A DNA stretch of 64,000 bases. It comes from Vibrio tapetis subsp. quintayensis. GTDB taxonomy: Bacteria; Pseudomonadota; Gammaproteobacteria; Enterobacterales; Vibrionaceae. Position numbers and translations under genes: made by a program. Within the stretch, counting starts at the first letter, position 1; every line of letters starts with the position of its first letter. The stretch is from contig NZ_JAUFQV010000026.1 in assembly GCF_030409945.1 (NCBI RefSeq), positions 496,001 through 560,000 of the forward strand, read 5' to 3'. This document shows, in pieces, positions 26,178 through 34,214 of the stretch. The notes beneath the pieces were generated by a model. It was not told the DNA's origin and searched no databases. It saw only the letters and a program-made list of their open reading frames with translations.

Positions 26178-26202
26178 CCGAGTGAAGCCTGAAAAACCGT
26201 AA
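26178..26202 (-). promoter_or_regulatory. FecI-type ECF promoter of the TonB-dependent receptor
   Basis: Minus strand TTACGG (26202-26197), 16 bases, CGG (26180-26178) followed by TGTAC. About 40 bases upstream of the TTG start. Confidence 0.78.
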
Positions 26203-26209
26203 TAGGAAT

Positions 26210-27175
26210 TTATTTTTTTGCTGAGACTCTCACCCACAAAGGCGTTCGGTATTGGATTTCAACGGGCAGAATTTGACTAATATTGAAAAGAGTTTCGTCG
26301 GTATCAAGGGTAGAAAAAACGCCAGTCAGCTTAAGTTCACTAAGGTTTTTATCTACGTTTAATACGCCTTTTCTATATCGAGAAAGTTCTTCCATGAATT
26401 GTGGTAACGGCGTATTTTGAGCCATGATTTTTTGTTCTAGCCACAACGGATCAGCGGAAGGGTTTTTATCTTTGGCGAGCAAGTCTATGCGCGTAAAAGT
26501 GGCATTTTCTCCAGCGAGTAGGTGTTGAGCCATTTGTTTGCGTTCAGGTTGGAGGGCAACTTCACCTTCATATACCGCTACTAAGGTGTCTTCTGCTCGC
26601 TGTTGGACAGAGAATCGAGTTCCAATAGGCGTGACTTTACCTTGTTTTGTTGTGACGAAAAAGGGCGTGAGATGATGAGAGCTGGTGATCAATATTTCCC
26701 CTTCCAGCAAATGGAGCCGTCTTTCGTATTGATTGAAATCTACAAAGACTCGTGTGGCGGTATTCATGGCCATTTGAGTGCCATCAGACAAAGTAATCTC
26801 CCTCACTTCGCCTACCGCCGTGACATATTCAGCCCCATGTGGTCGTTCAGCTCGGCTGTTTAGCACGAGACCAAGAGTCCCTAAAGAAACCCCGCCGATT
26901 AACAAAACTTGGCGACGAGATATACCGCGTAAAGGCGCACTATTTGAAGGCATGTTTCTAGACTTAGACAGGACTTTCCGGCTAAGAGCAGGTTGAGGGA
27001 TGGCGTTGAACTTACTTTGAATTTGTTCGAGTTGTTGCCATGCAAATTCGTTATCAGGGTTGGCGGTACGCCATGTTTGAAAAGCTTGCTTATCATGCTC
27101 GGCAACATCATCCGCCCATAGGCGAGCCATCCAAACAGAAGCTTGTTCAATGGAATCTCTTGATATTTGTTTCAT
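26210..27175 (-). CDS. fecR: FecR-type anti-sigma regulator
   Basis: About 321 residues. The N-terminal cytoplasmic part contains the FecR signature WxxxxxANPDNEFAWQQLEQIQ (about 35-55), then one membrane helix (LLIGGVSLGTLGLVL, about 88-105) and a periplasmic FecR domain with EVREITLSDGTQMAMNT and LLEGEILI-type patterns, ending in an STN-like module. FecR holds and activates the ECF sigma factor when the receptor signals. The ATG at 27175 begins one base after the fecI stop, so translation is coupled; a longer frame to 27241 would overlap fecI. Confidence 0.88.
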   Translation of the reverse strand: MKQISRDSIEQASVWMARLWADDVAEHDKQAFQTWRTANPDNEFAWQQLEQIQSKFNAIPQPALSRKVLSKSRNMPSNSAPLRGISRRQVLLIGGVSLGTLGLVLNSRAERPHGAEYVTAVGEVREITLSDGTQMAMNTATRVFVDFNQYERRLHLLEGEILITSSHHLTPFFVTTKQGKVTPIGTRFSVQQRAEDTLVAVYEGEVALQPERKQMAQHLLAGENATFTRIDLLAKDKNPSADPLWLEQKIMAQNTPLPQFMEELSRYRKGVLNVDKNLSELKLTGVFSTLDTDETLFNISQILPVEIQYRTPLWVRVSAKK

Positions 27176-27176
27176 G

Positions 27177-27695
27177 TTAATTTTGCTCTTCAAGCGCAAT
27201 GAGTAAGCAACCTTGAAGTGCCTTTGCGACGTATTTTTCAACCGATGAAACAGAGACGTCCAATTCTAAGGCGATTTGCTTATAACTCATGCCTTCTAAT
27301 TGGCGCATTAATAGTGCTTGGCGAGCCTTATTAGGGAGGCGGTGAAGGAGGGCATCTACCTCAACCAAAGCTTCGACGACAATGAGTTGCGATTCGGGAG
27401 ACCCCGAAGTTTTATCGGGTTCTTGCTCTAAGAGTTCCAAATACGCGGCTTCAATATTCCGACGTCGATACAAGTCGATAACCAAACCTTTGGCGATATG
27501 AGTTAAGTATCTACGGGAGTCTTTCTGTTCAGGCAGTTTACCTCTCACTAACAAGCGTAAGTAGGTGTCTTGGACTAGATCCGCTGTGGTTTCCGGGCAA
27601 CTTAATCGACGCTGAATAAACAACGAAAGCCAGCTACGGTGCTCTTGATACATGTGATCAATGCTCGCCATATTTACCGTACAGATAGCTGTCAT
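27177..27695 (-). CDS. fecI: FecI-type ECF sigma factor
   Basis: A 172-residue extracytoplasmic-function sigma factor. Region 2 (about 15-85) has DLVQDTYLRLL and YLTHIAKGLVIDLYRRR; region 4 (about 110-160) has LPNKARQALLMRQLEGMSYKQIALELDVSVSSVEKYVAKAL, the helix-turn-helix contacting the -35. It belongs to the iron-starvation FecI group. The ATG at 27695 has GGGAG eight bases upstream. Cotranscribed with fecR from a Fur-controlled promoter; five identical promoter-like sites in the locus are its probable targets. Confidence 0.9.
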   Translation of the reverse strand: MTAICTVNMASIDHMYQEHRSWLSLFIQRRLSCPETTADLVQDTYLRLLVRGKLPEQKDSRRYLTHIAKGLVIDLYRRRNIEAAYLELLEQEPDKTSGSPESQLIVVEALVEVDALLHRLPNKARQALLMRQLEGMSYKQIALELDVSVSSVEKYVAKALQGCLLIALEEQN

Positions 27696-27734
27696 TGGTT
27701 GTTACTCCCTTGTTTAAATCTGTTGTATTTTTCA

Positions 27735-27764
27735 AATGATAATAATTATCATTATAATTGACAA
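27735..27764 (-). promoter_or_regulatory. Fur-controlled promoter of fecI-fecR
   Basis: AATGATAATAATTATCATT (27735-27753) is a perfect 9-1-9 inverted repeat matching the Fur box. On the minus strand it overlaps a sigma-70 promoter: TTGTCA (27764-27759), 17 bases, TATCAT (27741-27736). Iron-replete Fur would block the promoter. Confidence 0.85.
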
Positions 27765-27884
27765 TAATCAATTAAAGATGATAAAAATCCTTTTGAAATG
27801 CACAAAGAGAGGAGATTGGTGCTTATCTTACCGAGGGGGAAGGGGTGTTAGCAGCAATATAGATACCTGATTTTGGCTGCGGCA

Positions 27885-28787
27885 CTAAAATCGCTGTTGT
27901 TCTTCGCTATAACATTGATACAAATGTTCGATAAACAGCCTAACTTTCGTTGGCTGATGTTTGGTATAAGGGTAGATAGCGTAAATGCCGAGACTCTTGG
28001 CGACTTGATCTTCTAATACTTGTACAAGTTGCCCTCCGGTTAAGTCGTCTGCAACCAACACTTTAGGTACGTAGATAAGCCCCTGACCGTATAACGCGGC
28101 TTTACGTAGTGCAGATGCGTTATTGCTAGTGAGGTTTCCCGAGACTTTTATGGTGAATGACTCATCGCCTCGTTGAAATAACCATTCATTTGCCCCTGTT
28201 TCTTGGTAGGAATAGGTGAGGCAGTTGTGGCTACGTAACTCGGTATAGCTCTGTGGAGCAGGATGCTGGCTAAAATAATCTGGGGAGCCGCAAATTACCC
28301 ATCTCGCTTCAACTAATTTTCGAGCAATAAAGCTGGAATCCGGCAGCATGCCAGTACGTATCGCTAGGTCGTAACCGTGCTCGACAATATCTATAAATCG
28401 GTTATCTAGATCCATTTGGATATTAATGTCTGGATACTTTTTGCTAAATCTAGCGATAACTTTGGGTAAGAATAGCTCGCCAGAAATCGTCGGAACCGTA
28501 ATTCGAATGTTGCCAGTTAAGCGTTCGCCTAATCCACTCATCGCATCTTGAGCGTTCTGGATTGATTGAAATACCTCACGAGCATGTTTAAAAAAGACTT
28601 CTCCGGCTTCTGTTAAGGTGAGTTTTCGCGTTGTTCTATATAAAAGTTGTACACCTAATTCTTCTTCTAATCGAGTCACACGCTTGCTGACGACAGACTT
28701 AGTTAAGCCAATGCATTCTGCCGCTTTACTAAACGAACCATGCTCGACAAGATGGTAAAAAATAACAAAGTCGTCGCTGTTTCGCAT
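27885..28787 (-). CDS. LysR-family transcriptional regulator
   Basis: A 300-residue LysR-type regulator. The N-terminal winged helix-turn-helix is clear (FYHLVEHGSFSKAAECIGLTKSVVSKRVTRLEEELG, residues about 10-45), followed by the linker helix and the two-lobed effector domain. It resembles the DsdC/YafC-like group that often regulates a neighbouring gene. Its ATG overlaps the stop of the GDSL gene (TAATG), so the two are cotranscribed and it may control that hydrolase. Inducer unknown. Confidence 0.88.
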   Translation of the reverse strand: MRNSDDFVIFYHLVEHGSFSKAAECIGLTKSVVSKRVTRLEEELGVQLLYRTTRKLTLTEAGEVFFKHAREVFQSIQNAQDAMSGLGERLTGNIRITVPTISGELFLPKVIARFSKKYPDINIQMDLDNRFIDIVEHGYDLAIRTGMLPDSSFIARKLVEARWVICGSPDYFSQHPAPQSYTELRSHNCLTYSYQETGANEWLFQRGDESFTIKVSGNLTSNNASALRKAALYGQGLIYVPKVLVADDLTGGQLVQVLEDQVAKSLGIYAIYPYTKHQPTKVRLFIEHLYQCYSEEQQRF

Positions 28788-29632
28788 TATAGGCCTTCTT
28801 TACTAAGCTGAGTTGTTAACACAGGAGCCAATGCATCAAGCCATATTTGATAAGCGCTGGCATTGAGGTGTAAATCGTCACAGCTGAAAGTATTGGATAA
28901 GATCTGAGTTGGTGCGAGTGTTTTGTTGAGATCTAAGTAGTAAAAACCGTTATTAGTGCAATGCATTTGAAGCTGTTGGTTGAGTTCGAATACCTTGGCG
29001 TTGAGTTCATCTAGCGCGATACCTACATGAAGCGTCGATTGTACAATCACTTTTGTATTGTCGGTTTTCCATATTTCAAGCATGCGGGTGTAGTTCTCAA
29101 ACACTTCAGAGACAGTGTGACCCTGAGCCAAATCGTTGATACCAGCCATGACACAAATCAGTTTAGGTTCAACGTTTGTCGTGGTATCAATTCTGCCGAG
29201 CATGCCTCTTGTGGTATCCCCGGCAAGACCGCGATTAGCGACTTTTATTTGAGGGAGTGCGTCTGCCCAGGGGCCCCATTCCGTGATTGAATCACCAAAC
29301 ATGACTAACTCTACTTGGGGAGTAAAGTGCCGATGGTTGTCGGACAGTTGGATGTAACGGCTCATGCTATGTGCTCTTTGTTGAAGGTCAAGCTCTTGGC
29401 CGATTATCTTCAAGTTCTCTTCGGCGCTCTTGCTGGCGTCGGCGTTAGCAAAAGCTCTCTCAGCTTGTGTGACTTGGTGGCTCAACTTGGTTGAGAGTTG
29501 GTTCTTTTGCTTGAGCTTTTGTAACTCAGAAAGTAGCTGGTGGACAGGCATGGGATGAAAGGTGAGGTAGAGTTGATATAAATCTAATGTACCACCGGCC
29601 TGAAGCTGTTTAAGTAGTGCTGAGTTGTTCAT
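28787..29632 (-). CDS. SGNH/GDSL-family hydrolase
   Basis: About 281 residues. The first 100 are helical and unrecognised; the rest is an SGNH hydrolase with block I FGDSITEWG (nucleophile Ser), block II NRGLAGDTT (Gly), block III AGINDL (Asn) and block V DDLHLNASAY (Asp and His), so all catalytic positions are present. It is probably an esterase, acting for example on acetylated sugars or lipids. The ATG at 29632 has AAGGA upstream; an ATG 46 codons further upstream has no support. It ends within the start codon of the LysR gene. Confidence 0.85.
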   Translation of the reverse strand: MNNSALLKQLQAGGTLDLYQLYLTFHPMPVHQLLSELQKLKQKNQLSTKLSHQVTQAERAFANADASKSAEENLKIIGQELDLQQRAHSMSRYIQLSDNHRHFTPQVELVMFGDSITEWGPWADALPQIKVANRGLAGDTTRGMLGRIDTTTNVEPKLICVMAGINDLAQGHTVSEVFENYTRMLEIWKTDNTKVIVQSTLHVGIALDELNAKVFELNQQLQMHCTNNGFYYLDLNKTLAPTQILSNTFSCDDLHLNASAYQIWLDALAPVLTTQLSKEGL

Positions 29633-29819
29633 TTCAATCCTTTTTCTTTGAGCGGTTATTATGCCTAAAACGTGGCACATGAATAGGTAATTGCAGATAA
29701 AGTTTGGTATCAAGCATAAACTGTTTCGAATGGCTGATCTTTTTGTGATCGCTAAATGATGGATTTTCAATTAATAGGATGTAAATTTAACCGGTTGAAT
29801 CAAAATGCAAAATTTATTG

Positions 29820-29847
29820 TTGACGGATTTTCTCAATCCGTTAAAGT
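29820..29847 (+). promoter_or_regulatory. Candidate promoter of the tRNA cluster
   Basis: TTGACG (29820-29825), 16 bases, TAAAGT (29842-29847), about 56 bases before the tRNA-Gly. Confidence 0.45.
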
Positions 29848-29903
29848 ACATCTCGTTCTCAGGGCAAAGCCCATATGGAAGTTAACGCTTCTTTAAGAAC
29901 AAG

Positions 29904-29979
29904 GCGATACTAGCTCAGTTGGTAGAGCGCAACCTTGCCAAGGTTGAGGTCATCGGTTCGAACCCGATGTATCGCTCCA
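29904..29979 (+). tRNA. tRNA-Gly (anticodon GCC)
   Basis: A 76-base cloverleaf: acceptor GCGATAC pairs with GTATCGC, D-arm with GCTCAGTTGGTAGAGC, anticodon stem CAACC/GGTTG around loop TTGCCAA (anticodon GCC), T-arm with GGTTCGAACCC, and an encoded CCA. First of three tandem tRNA genes. Confidence 0.97.
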
Positions 29980-30071
29980 AATTATAAGATATGGCGAAAG
30001 CGGTATCGAAGATGGTGTCTGACCGTCCTCATTGAGGACTCATGGTTAGGAGCATCGCAACAAGTTTGCGT

Positions 30072-30158
30072 GCCCTGGTGGTGGAATTGGTAGACACAAG
30101 GGATTTAAAATCCCTCGGCGTTCGCGCTGTGCCGGTTCAAGTCCGGCCCGGGGCACCA
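30072..30158 (+). tRNA. tRNA-Leu (anticodon TAA)
   Basis: An 87-base class II tRNA with a long variable arm. Acceptor GCCCTGG pairs with CCGGGGC (with one U-G), the anticodon loop TTTAAAA gives TAA, the T-loop is GGTTCAAGTCC, and CCA is encoded. Confidence 0.97.
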
Positions 30159-30234
30159 TCTATTTTCTACTCAAGCAGTGGAAGTAAAACTAAGCTCATT
30201 AATAGCAATAAAAGATGAGCACAAAAAGAATAAT

Positions 30235-30308
30235 GGCGCCTTGGCAGAGTGGCTATGCAGCGGATTGCAAATCCGTGGACCTCGGTTCGACTCCGGGAGG
30301 CGCCTCCA
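30235..30308 (+). tRNA. tRNA-Cys (anticodon GCA)
   Basis: A 74-base cloverleaf. Acceptor GGCGCCT pairs with AGGCGCC, anticodon loop TTGCAAA gives GCA, T-arm GGTTCGACTCC, encoded CCA. It is the last tRNA of the cluster; the accessory island begins downstream. Confidence 0.97.
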
Positions 30309-30659
30309 TTATTTGATTAAGCCCTAGCAGAAATGCTGGGGCTTTTTTGTATCTTGTCGCTTTAACTCCCATATTTTCAAACCGTCCTTTCTTGCACTAA
30401 ACAGCCGCCTTCAGGTTGAATTGATGCTTAATAACAGAGATTTCTTTACAAAAAGATGCTGCTTTTATAAACACCAATGGCAGATTTCCAACGATCCGTG
30501 ACTTAGATAGCAAAGATCCAATGTTTTGGCGATAGCGGTATGAATAGATTCCATAACTTACTGATTTTATGCCAGTAGAAGAGTAGTATTACGAAAGATT
30601 TTCAGAACTATTTTGTTGTATTTTTGGTCAAATAGGCGACGGAGATCTGTATATAAAGC
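30309..30659 (+). other. Stretch between tRNA-Cys and first cassette
   Basis: About 350 bases. It opens with the tRNA cluster terminator (30319-30348). The rest has no recognisable gene. Sequence right up to GTTATGCC at 30660 would be the left arm of an integron core site, but no attI or integrase is visible here. Confidence 0.5.
30319..30348 (+). terminator. Terminator of the tRNA cluster
   Basis: AAGCCCTAGCA and TGCTGGGGCTT pair over 11 bp (one mismatch) with a GAAA-type loop, followed by six Ts. Confidence 0.88.
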
Positions 30660-31266
30660 GTTATGCCTAATGGAGTTATCTGCGTGGATGTGAGACCAAC
30701 TAAGTCTGCAGAACTCTTTTTGAGCCTTGCTTATAATCGGTTCTATGATCTTGCTGACGAAATCATAGAAGATGAATTTTGGCAAAAAGAGGAATGGTAT
30801 CGTTTCAGTAAAGTTTCTCATTTGTTTGCTGTTTACGCGGAAGCATTAAGTTATGAACCATTTAAAATGGTGTTAGAAGCTCTGAAAAAACAAAGACCTC
30901 CAATGGAGTCAGAAATTGGTGGGGCGCTATTTAAATTTGTGCGTAACATTCTCGCCCACTTTCCAGTTTTTGAAACTTGGAATGATGTTTGGGTAAACAA
31001 AGAACTTGTTAATTGGCAGAGAGAAGGACTTACGATAGATCGTTTTTTAACTAAGTATTCTGGTCACGATGAAATTAAATATAGATTCTGGGAGCCTCAA
31101 AAAGAACTTATGACCTATATGAGCATTAAATTTCCTCAGAAATATGGCTCAGATAAAATTTATTTAAGAGATATCGTTTCAGAAAAAGATGGTGTTAAAT
31201 TCTCAATAATTATGATGAGAAAAATCTTGAATACGCAAGTCGAATCCATCGTAGATAAGGCATAAC
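30660..31266 (+). mobile_element. Integron cassette 1 (HEPN-like protein)
   Basis: The unit starts with GTTATGCCT (30660-30668) and ends with AGGCATAAC (31258-31266), its exact reverse complement. This is how an integron cassette looks: the right core site (GTTRRRY) at its start and the matching left R'' box at its end. The stop codon of the gene lies inside the R'' box. The remainder of the attC is missing; a repeated IS91-derived element follows. Confidence 0.7.
30684..31265 (+). CDS. Cassette protein with an RNxxAH (HEPN-like) motif
   Basis: About 193 residues with no signal peptide. Mid-protein (about residue 92-98) it has RNILAH, which fits the R-x4-6-H signature of HEPN ribonucleases, where a polar residue usually follows the Arg. 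The surrounding segments are helical (LADEIIEDEFWQ, HLFAVYAEAL), as expected for HEPN folds. HEPN proteins are common toxins and defence RNases; the assignment here is an inference from one motif. Start: a GTG at 30684 with GGAG eight bases upstream; an ATG at 30663 lies inside the core site and has no ribosome-binding site. No partner antitoxin gene is adjacent. Confidence 0.6.
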   Translation: MDVRPTKSAELFLSLAYNRFYDLADEIIEDEFWQKEEWYRFSKVSHLFAVYAEALSYEPFKMVLEALKKQRPPMESEIGGALFKFVRNILAHFPVFETWNDVWVNKELVNWQREGLTIDRFLTKYSGHDEIKYRFWEPQKELMTYMSIKFPQKYGSDKIYLRDIVSEKDGVKFSIIMMRKILNTQVESIVDKA

Positions 31267-31274
31267 AAATAAGG

Positions 31275-32022
31275 ATTAAGCGCTGCGCAGCCAGCGTTAA
31301 ATCCCGAGTGTTGAACAAACCCGTTGCCACTTCTTATAGTAAATTGTGCGATCTGGTGTGGTGGGCGCATCGCCCTGAGACTTTTCTCAAGGCGAGCGAG
31401 GCTGAGATAAGGTTGCGAAAGCAATATTATCAATTAGTTAGCCGTTTTATCTTCTTCTTTTTGTTCGTCTCTCCTCTGATTTCATTTCGCTCATTATCCT
31501 TATTATGTTTGCCTTTCGGCTATCTCGGTCACGTTATTCCGACCCACGCCATCTCATGCTGGCAGCACGGGCAGGTTCGTATGGCTTTGGCTCTGATGGT
31601 CGTGGTCATTGGCGGAGTTTGATAAAACAGGTTTAGCAACAAGAGCAGCAAGAAATCAATCGTGGGTAAAGTGCGCGTTCTTATCGCGTTGGTTTACTTT
31701 CTTTGTAGCGGAAGGTAACGCTATGGTCATGGCAGTCAACGACCCACTGTTTCGGTATCGATTTGGTTAACCACAGTTGTGGGTGTTGATTGATGGCTTC
31801 AAGCTCATTCGACGTACCGAGCGAGAATAGGCATCAATGGTAGCAGGGCGTTTACCTTGCAGAGTTAACTTGGTAAGGTGTTGTTCATAAAGACGATTAT
31901 TCGTTTTTGTTCGGTAGGGTTCATACTGTGTACTCCTGTCATCCTTCATCACAATGATGAAGGTACAAAGAGTATGGGCGGTGCACGTTTTACTCTGCCG
32001 CGGAGCGGCTTCGTTCAACAAG
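31275..32022. mobile_element. IS91-derived ~750-bp non-autonomous element, copy 1
   Basis: A 748-bp segment that recurs almost unchanged at 32699-33447 and, as a shortened copy, at 35990-36138. Left end: CTGCGCAGCCAGCGTTAAATCCC, a near-palindromic stretch; right end: CGTTCAACAAG. Read on the minus strand it holds the first about 35 codons of a phage-type integrase (RPATIDAYSRSVRR) fused to fragments of a Y1-type IS91 transposase (PKQWVVDC, VTFRYKESK). The same internal deletions in both full copies show that it spread after the deletions arose. Confidence 0.65.
31690..31949 (-). pseudogene. Truncated integrase/IS91 transposase remnant (copy 1)
   Basis: MKDDRSTQ to RPATIDAYSRSVRRM matches the N-terminus of the tyrosine recombinase-like protein that accompanies many IS91-family elements. 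It is then fused, with a frame change, to pieces of the IS91 transposase: WLTKSIPKQWVVDC and VTFRYKESKP. Both proteins are incomplete, with internal deletions, so it cannot be active. Confidence 0.65.
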
Positions 32023-32078
32023 CAATTTTAGCCCACTTAATGTGAGCGTTATTAAAATCGAATAAAATAAGGAATGCG

Positions 32079-32663
32079 ATGTTTGAACCATCAGAAATAG
32101 ATATGGATGAATTGCAATTAGCTATTTCACTTCCGAAGTTAGATTCGGTGTCAAATGGAAGCTTTATTCCTCATGAAAATATCGAATTTTCTCCTTTATT
32201 GAATTCTAAATTTGATGCGCTCTTTGTATCAGGTCTATTTCCTGAACAAACTACAGCGCTGTCTCATCTCTGTGAGAATTACAGTCTTGAAATGATTGTT
32301 TTTGAAAGCCCATCAAATGATTTAGCAGTTATCCATGATGTTGTCTTAAATATTGCCGATAAGCTGTTTTCTGATGAAATGCCAAATAATATCGATATAG
32401 CTGACATTAGGAATCTTAATCAATCCTCAGAGTATCTATTTGCTTTCAATAGTAAGAATTTGGCACTCGACTTTATGGAAGCTCAGGAGTTAGGTGTTGT
32501 TACTGGAGGTATTTACCTAGCTCATGGTAATGCCGATTTAAATGAGTATGAAACCACAAATAAAAGGTTAATGGCTCACATTTCGGAAAATGGTTTTCTG
32601 TGCTCAAGTTTTCATTTTTCTGGTCGTTCAGAATGTACAATATTACTGGGTGTTAAGAGGTAA
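32079..32663 (+). CDS. Hypothetical protein in the island
   Basis: A 194-residue acidic soluble protein (MFEPSEIDMDELQLAI at the start) of unknown family. No membrane segment, signal peptide or recognised catalytic motif. It lies between two copies of the IS91-derived element; a GTTATTA-like core candidate is at 32048, but no matching R'' box was found after the gene, so its cassette status is unproven. AAGGAATGCG precedes the ATG. Confidence 0.6.
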   Translation: MFEPSEIDMDELQLAISLPKLDSVSNGSFIPHENIEFSPLLNSKFDALFVSGLFPEQTTALSHLCENYSLEMIVFESPSNDLAVIHDVVLNIADKLFSDEMPNNIDIADIRNLNQSSEYLFAFNSKNLALDFMEAQELGVVTGGIYLAHGNADLNEYETTNKRLMAHISENGFLCSSFHFSGRSECTILLGVKR

Positions 32664-32698
32664 TGTGGGCGTAGTGAGTATTTTCATCATAAATATGA

Positions 32699-33447
32699 AT
32701 TATGCTCTGCGCAGCCAGCGTTAAATCCCGAGAGTTGAACAAGCCCGTTGCCACTTCTTATAGTAAATTGTGCGATCTAGTGTGGTGGGCGCATCGCCTT
32801 GAGGCTTTTCTCAAGTCGAGCGAGGCTGAGATAAGGTTACGACAGTAATCTTGTCAATCAGTTAGCCGTTTTATCTTCTTCTTTTTGTTCGTCTCTCCTC
32901 TGATTTCATTTCGGTCATCATCCTTATTATGTTCGCCTTTCGGCTATCTCGGTCGCGTTATTCCCACGCACGCCGTGTCATGCTGACAGCACTGGCATGT
33001 TCGTATGGCTTTGGTTCTGATGGACGTGTCATTGGCGGAGTTTGATAAAACAGGTTTAGCAACAAGAGCAACAAGAAATCAATCGTGGGTAAAGTGCGCG
33101 TTCTTATTGCGTTGGTTTTACTTTCTTTGTAGCGGAAGGTGACGCTATGGTCATGGCAGTCAACGACCCACTGTTTCGGTATCGATTTGGGTAACCACTG
33201 TTGTGGGTGTTGATTGATGGCTTCAAGCTAATTCGACGCACCGCGCGAGAATAAGTATCAATGGTAGCAGGGCGTTTATCTTGCATAGTTAAGCTGGTAA
33301 GATGTTGTTCATAACAACGATTATATGGTTCTTGTTCGGTAGGATTAATGGTGTGTTCTCCTATCATCCACCATCACAACGATGGAGGTACAGAGAATAT
33401 GGGCGGTGTACGCTTTACTCTGTTGCGGAGTGACTTCGTTCAATAAG
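32699..33447. mobile_element. IS91-derived non-autonomous element, copy 2
   Basis: A 749-bp near-identical copy of the 31275-32022 element, in the same orientation, with only scattered substitutions and a small length difference. Its right end (CGTTCAATAAG) abuts directly on the attC candidate of the toxin-antitoxin cassette. Confidence 0.65.
33104..33367 (-). pseudogene. Truncated integrase/IS91 transposase remnant (copy 2)
   Basis: Same structure as copy 1: RPATIDTYSRAVRRI (integrase N-terminus) followed by transposase fragments with the same internal deletions. One frame differs slightly, giving a longer open frame of 87 codons without functional meaning. Confidence 0.6.
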
Positions 33448-33448
33448 G

Positions 33449-33537
33449 TAATTAAACGCAACTAAAACAGTGGGTTACGTTTCGCTTCGCTTCACATTAT
33501 AATCCACTATTTTAGTCCGCTTATTACGGCGTTAACT
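33449..33537. repeat. Candidate attC site (Vibrio type)
   Basis: An 89-base imperfect inverted repeat. Inner arms CTAAAACAGTGG (33462-33473) and CCACTATTTTAG (33504-33515) pair with one mismatch; outer arms TTAAACGC and GCGTTAA are complementary apart from one extra A. It ends in GTTAACT, a 1/GTTRRRY-like core. Size and build are those of Vibrio attC sites. Confidence 0.7.
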
Positions 33538-33581
33538 GCTCTCGCATTTCCAAAAGTTCACTTCTATGTTAACCTTTCTCC

Positions 33582-33926
33582 ATGAGAGAAATTAAATTTT
33601 ACCAAACTGAAGATGGAAAGGTTCCAGTAGCCGATTTTCTGGACTCACTTTCAGCTAAACAGGCTCAAAAAGTTACTTGGGTTATGAAGTTAGTCGAAGA
33701 ACTAAAGACAGTTCCTTCTACCTACCTTAAGAAGTTGAAAGGTACCGATGATATTTGGGAAATTAGAGCGCAGGTTGGGAATAACATATTCAGAGTGTTA
33801 GGTTTCTTTGACGGTGATAATTTGGTGGTACTAAATCATGGTTTTCAAAAGAAAACTCAGAAAACACCACCTAGTGACATTAAGCTCGCTGAATCTCGCC
33901 GCAAAGATCACTTGAGGAGAAAGTAA
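33582..33926 (+). CDS. RelE/HigB-type (Gp49-like) mRNA interferase toxin
   Basis: A 114-residue basic protein of the phage-derived Gp49/HigB branch of the RelE superfamily: IKFYQTEDGKVPVADFLDSL at the N-terminus, LKGTDDIWEIRAQVGNNIFRVLGFF in the centre, and VVLNHGFQKKTQKTP at the end with the Lys-rich catalytic strand. Such toxins cut mRNA on the ribosome. The antitoxin gene starts one base after its stop, the reversed (toxin first) order usual for HigBA. Confidence 0.88.
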   Translation: MREIKFYQTEDGKVPVADFLDSLSAKQAQKVTWVMKLVEELKTVPSTYLKKLKGTDDIWEIRAQVGNNIFRVLGFFDGDNLVVLNHGFQKKTQKTPPSDIKLAESRRKDHLRRK

Positions 33927-33927
33927 C

Positions 33928-34203
33928 ATGAGTGATTTACAAAAATATATTGCCGCTCGCAAGGGACATGATCCTGAGTTTTTGGAAGGGTTTGATGAGG
34001 GTTATCAGGCGCTTAAGTTTGGTGCGTTACTTAAAGAAGCCCGCAACGAAGTTGGCTTAACGCAAGTTGACGTTGCCACTTTGCTGCACACGCAAAAAAG
34101 TGCTATCTCACGTATCGAAAATCACGCAGAAGATGTGAAGCTTTCCACGTTGGAGCGTTTTGCATCAGCGCTTGGTAAAAAAGTCGAAATTCGCTTAGTT
34201 TAG
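33928..34203 (+). CDS. HigA-like XRE-family antitoxin
   Basis: A 91-residue protein with a helix-turn-helix of the XRE type (LLKEARNEVGLTQVDVATLLHTQKSAISRIE, residues about 31-61). It should bind and neutralise the toxin and repress the pair's promoter. GGAGAAAG upstream overlaps the toxin end, so translation is coupled. The stop is six bases before the cassette end box. Confidence 0.88.
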   Translation: MSDLQKYIAARKGHDPEFLEGFDEGYQALKFGALLKEARNEVGLTQVDVATLLHTQKSAISRIENHAEDVKLSTLERFASALGKKVEIRLV

Positions 34204-34214
34204 GTATCGCAGTT

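Noticed and set aside
31308..31622. 104-codon plus-strand frame in element copy 1
   Set aside because: It lies within the IS91-derived repeat, antisense to its remnants, has no ribosome-binding site, and the frame is not kept in the other copies.
32048..32663. The unknown gene as a fourth intact cassette
   Set aside because: A core-like GTTATTA precedes it, but no complementary end box was found after its stop codon.
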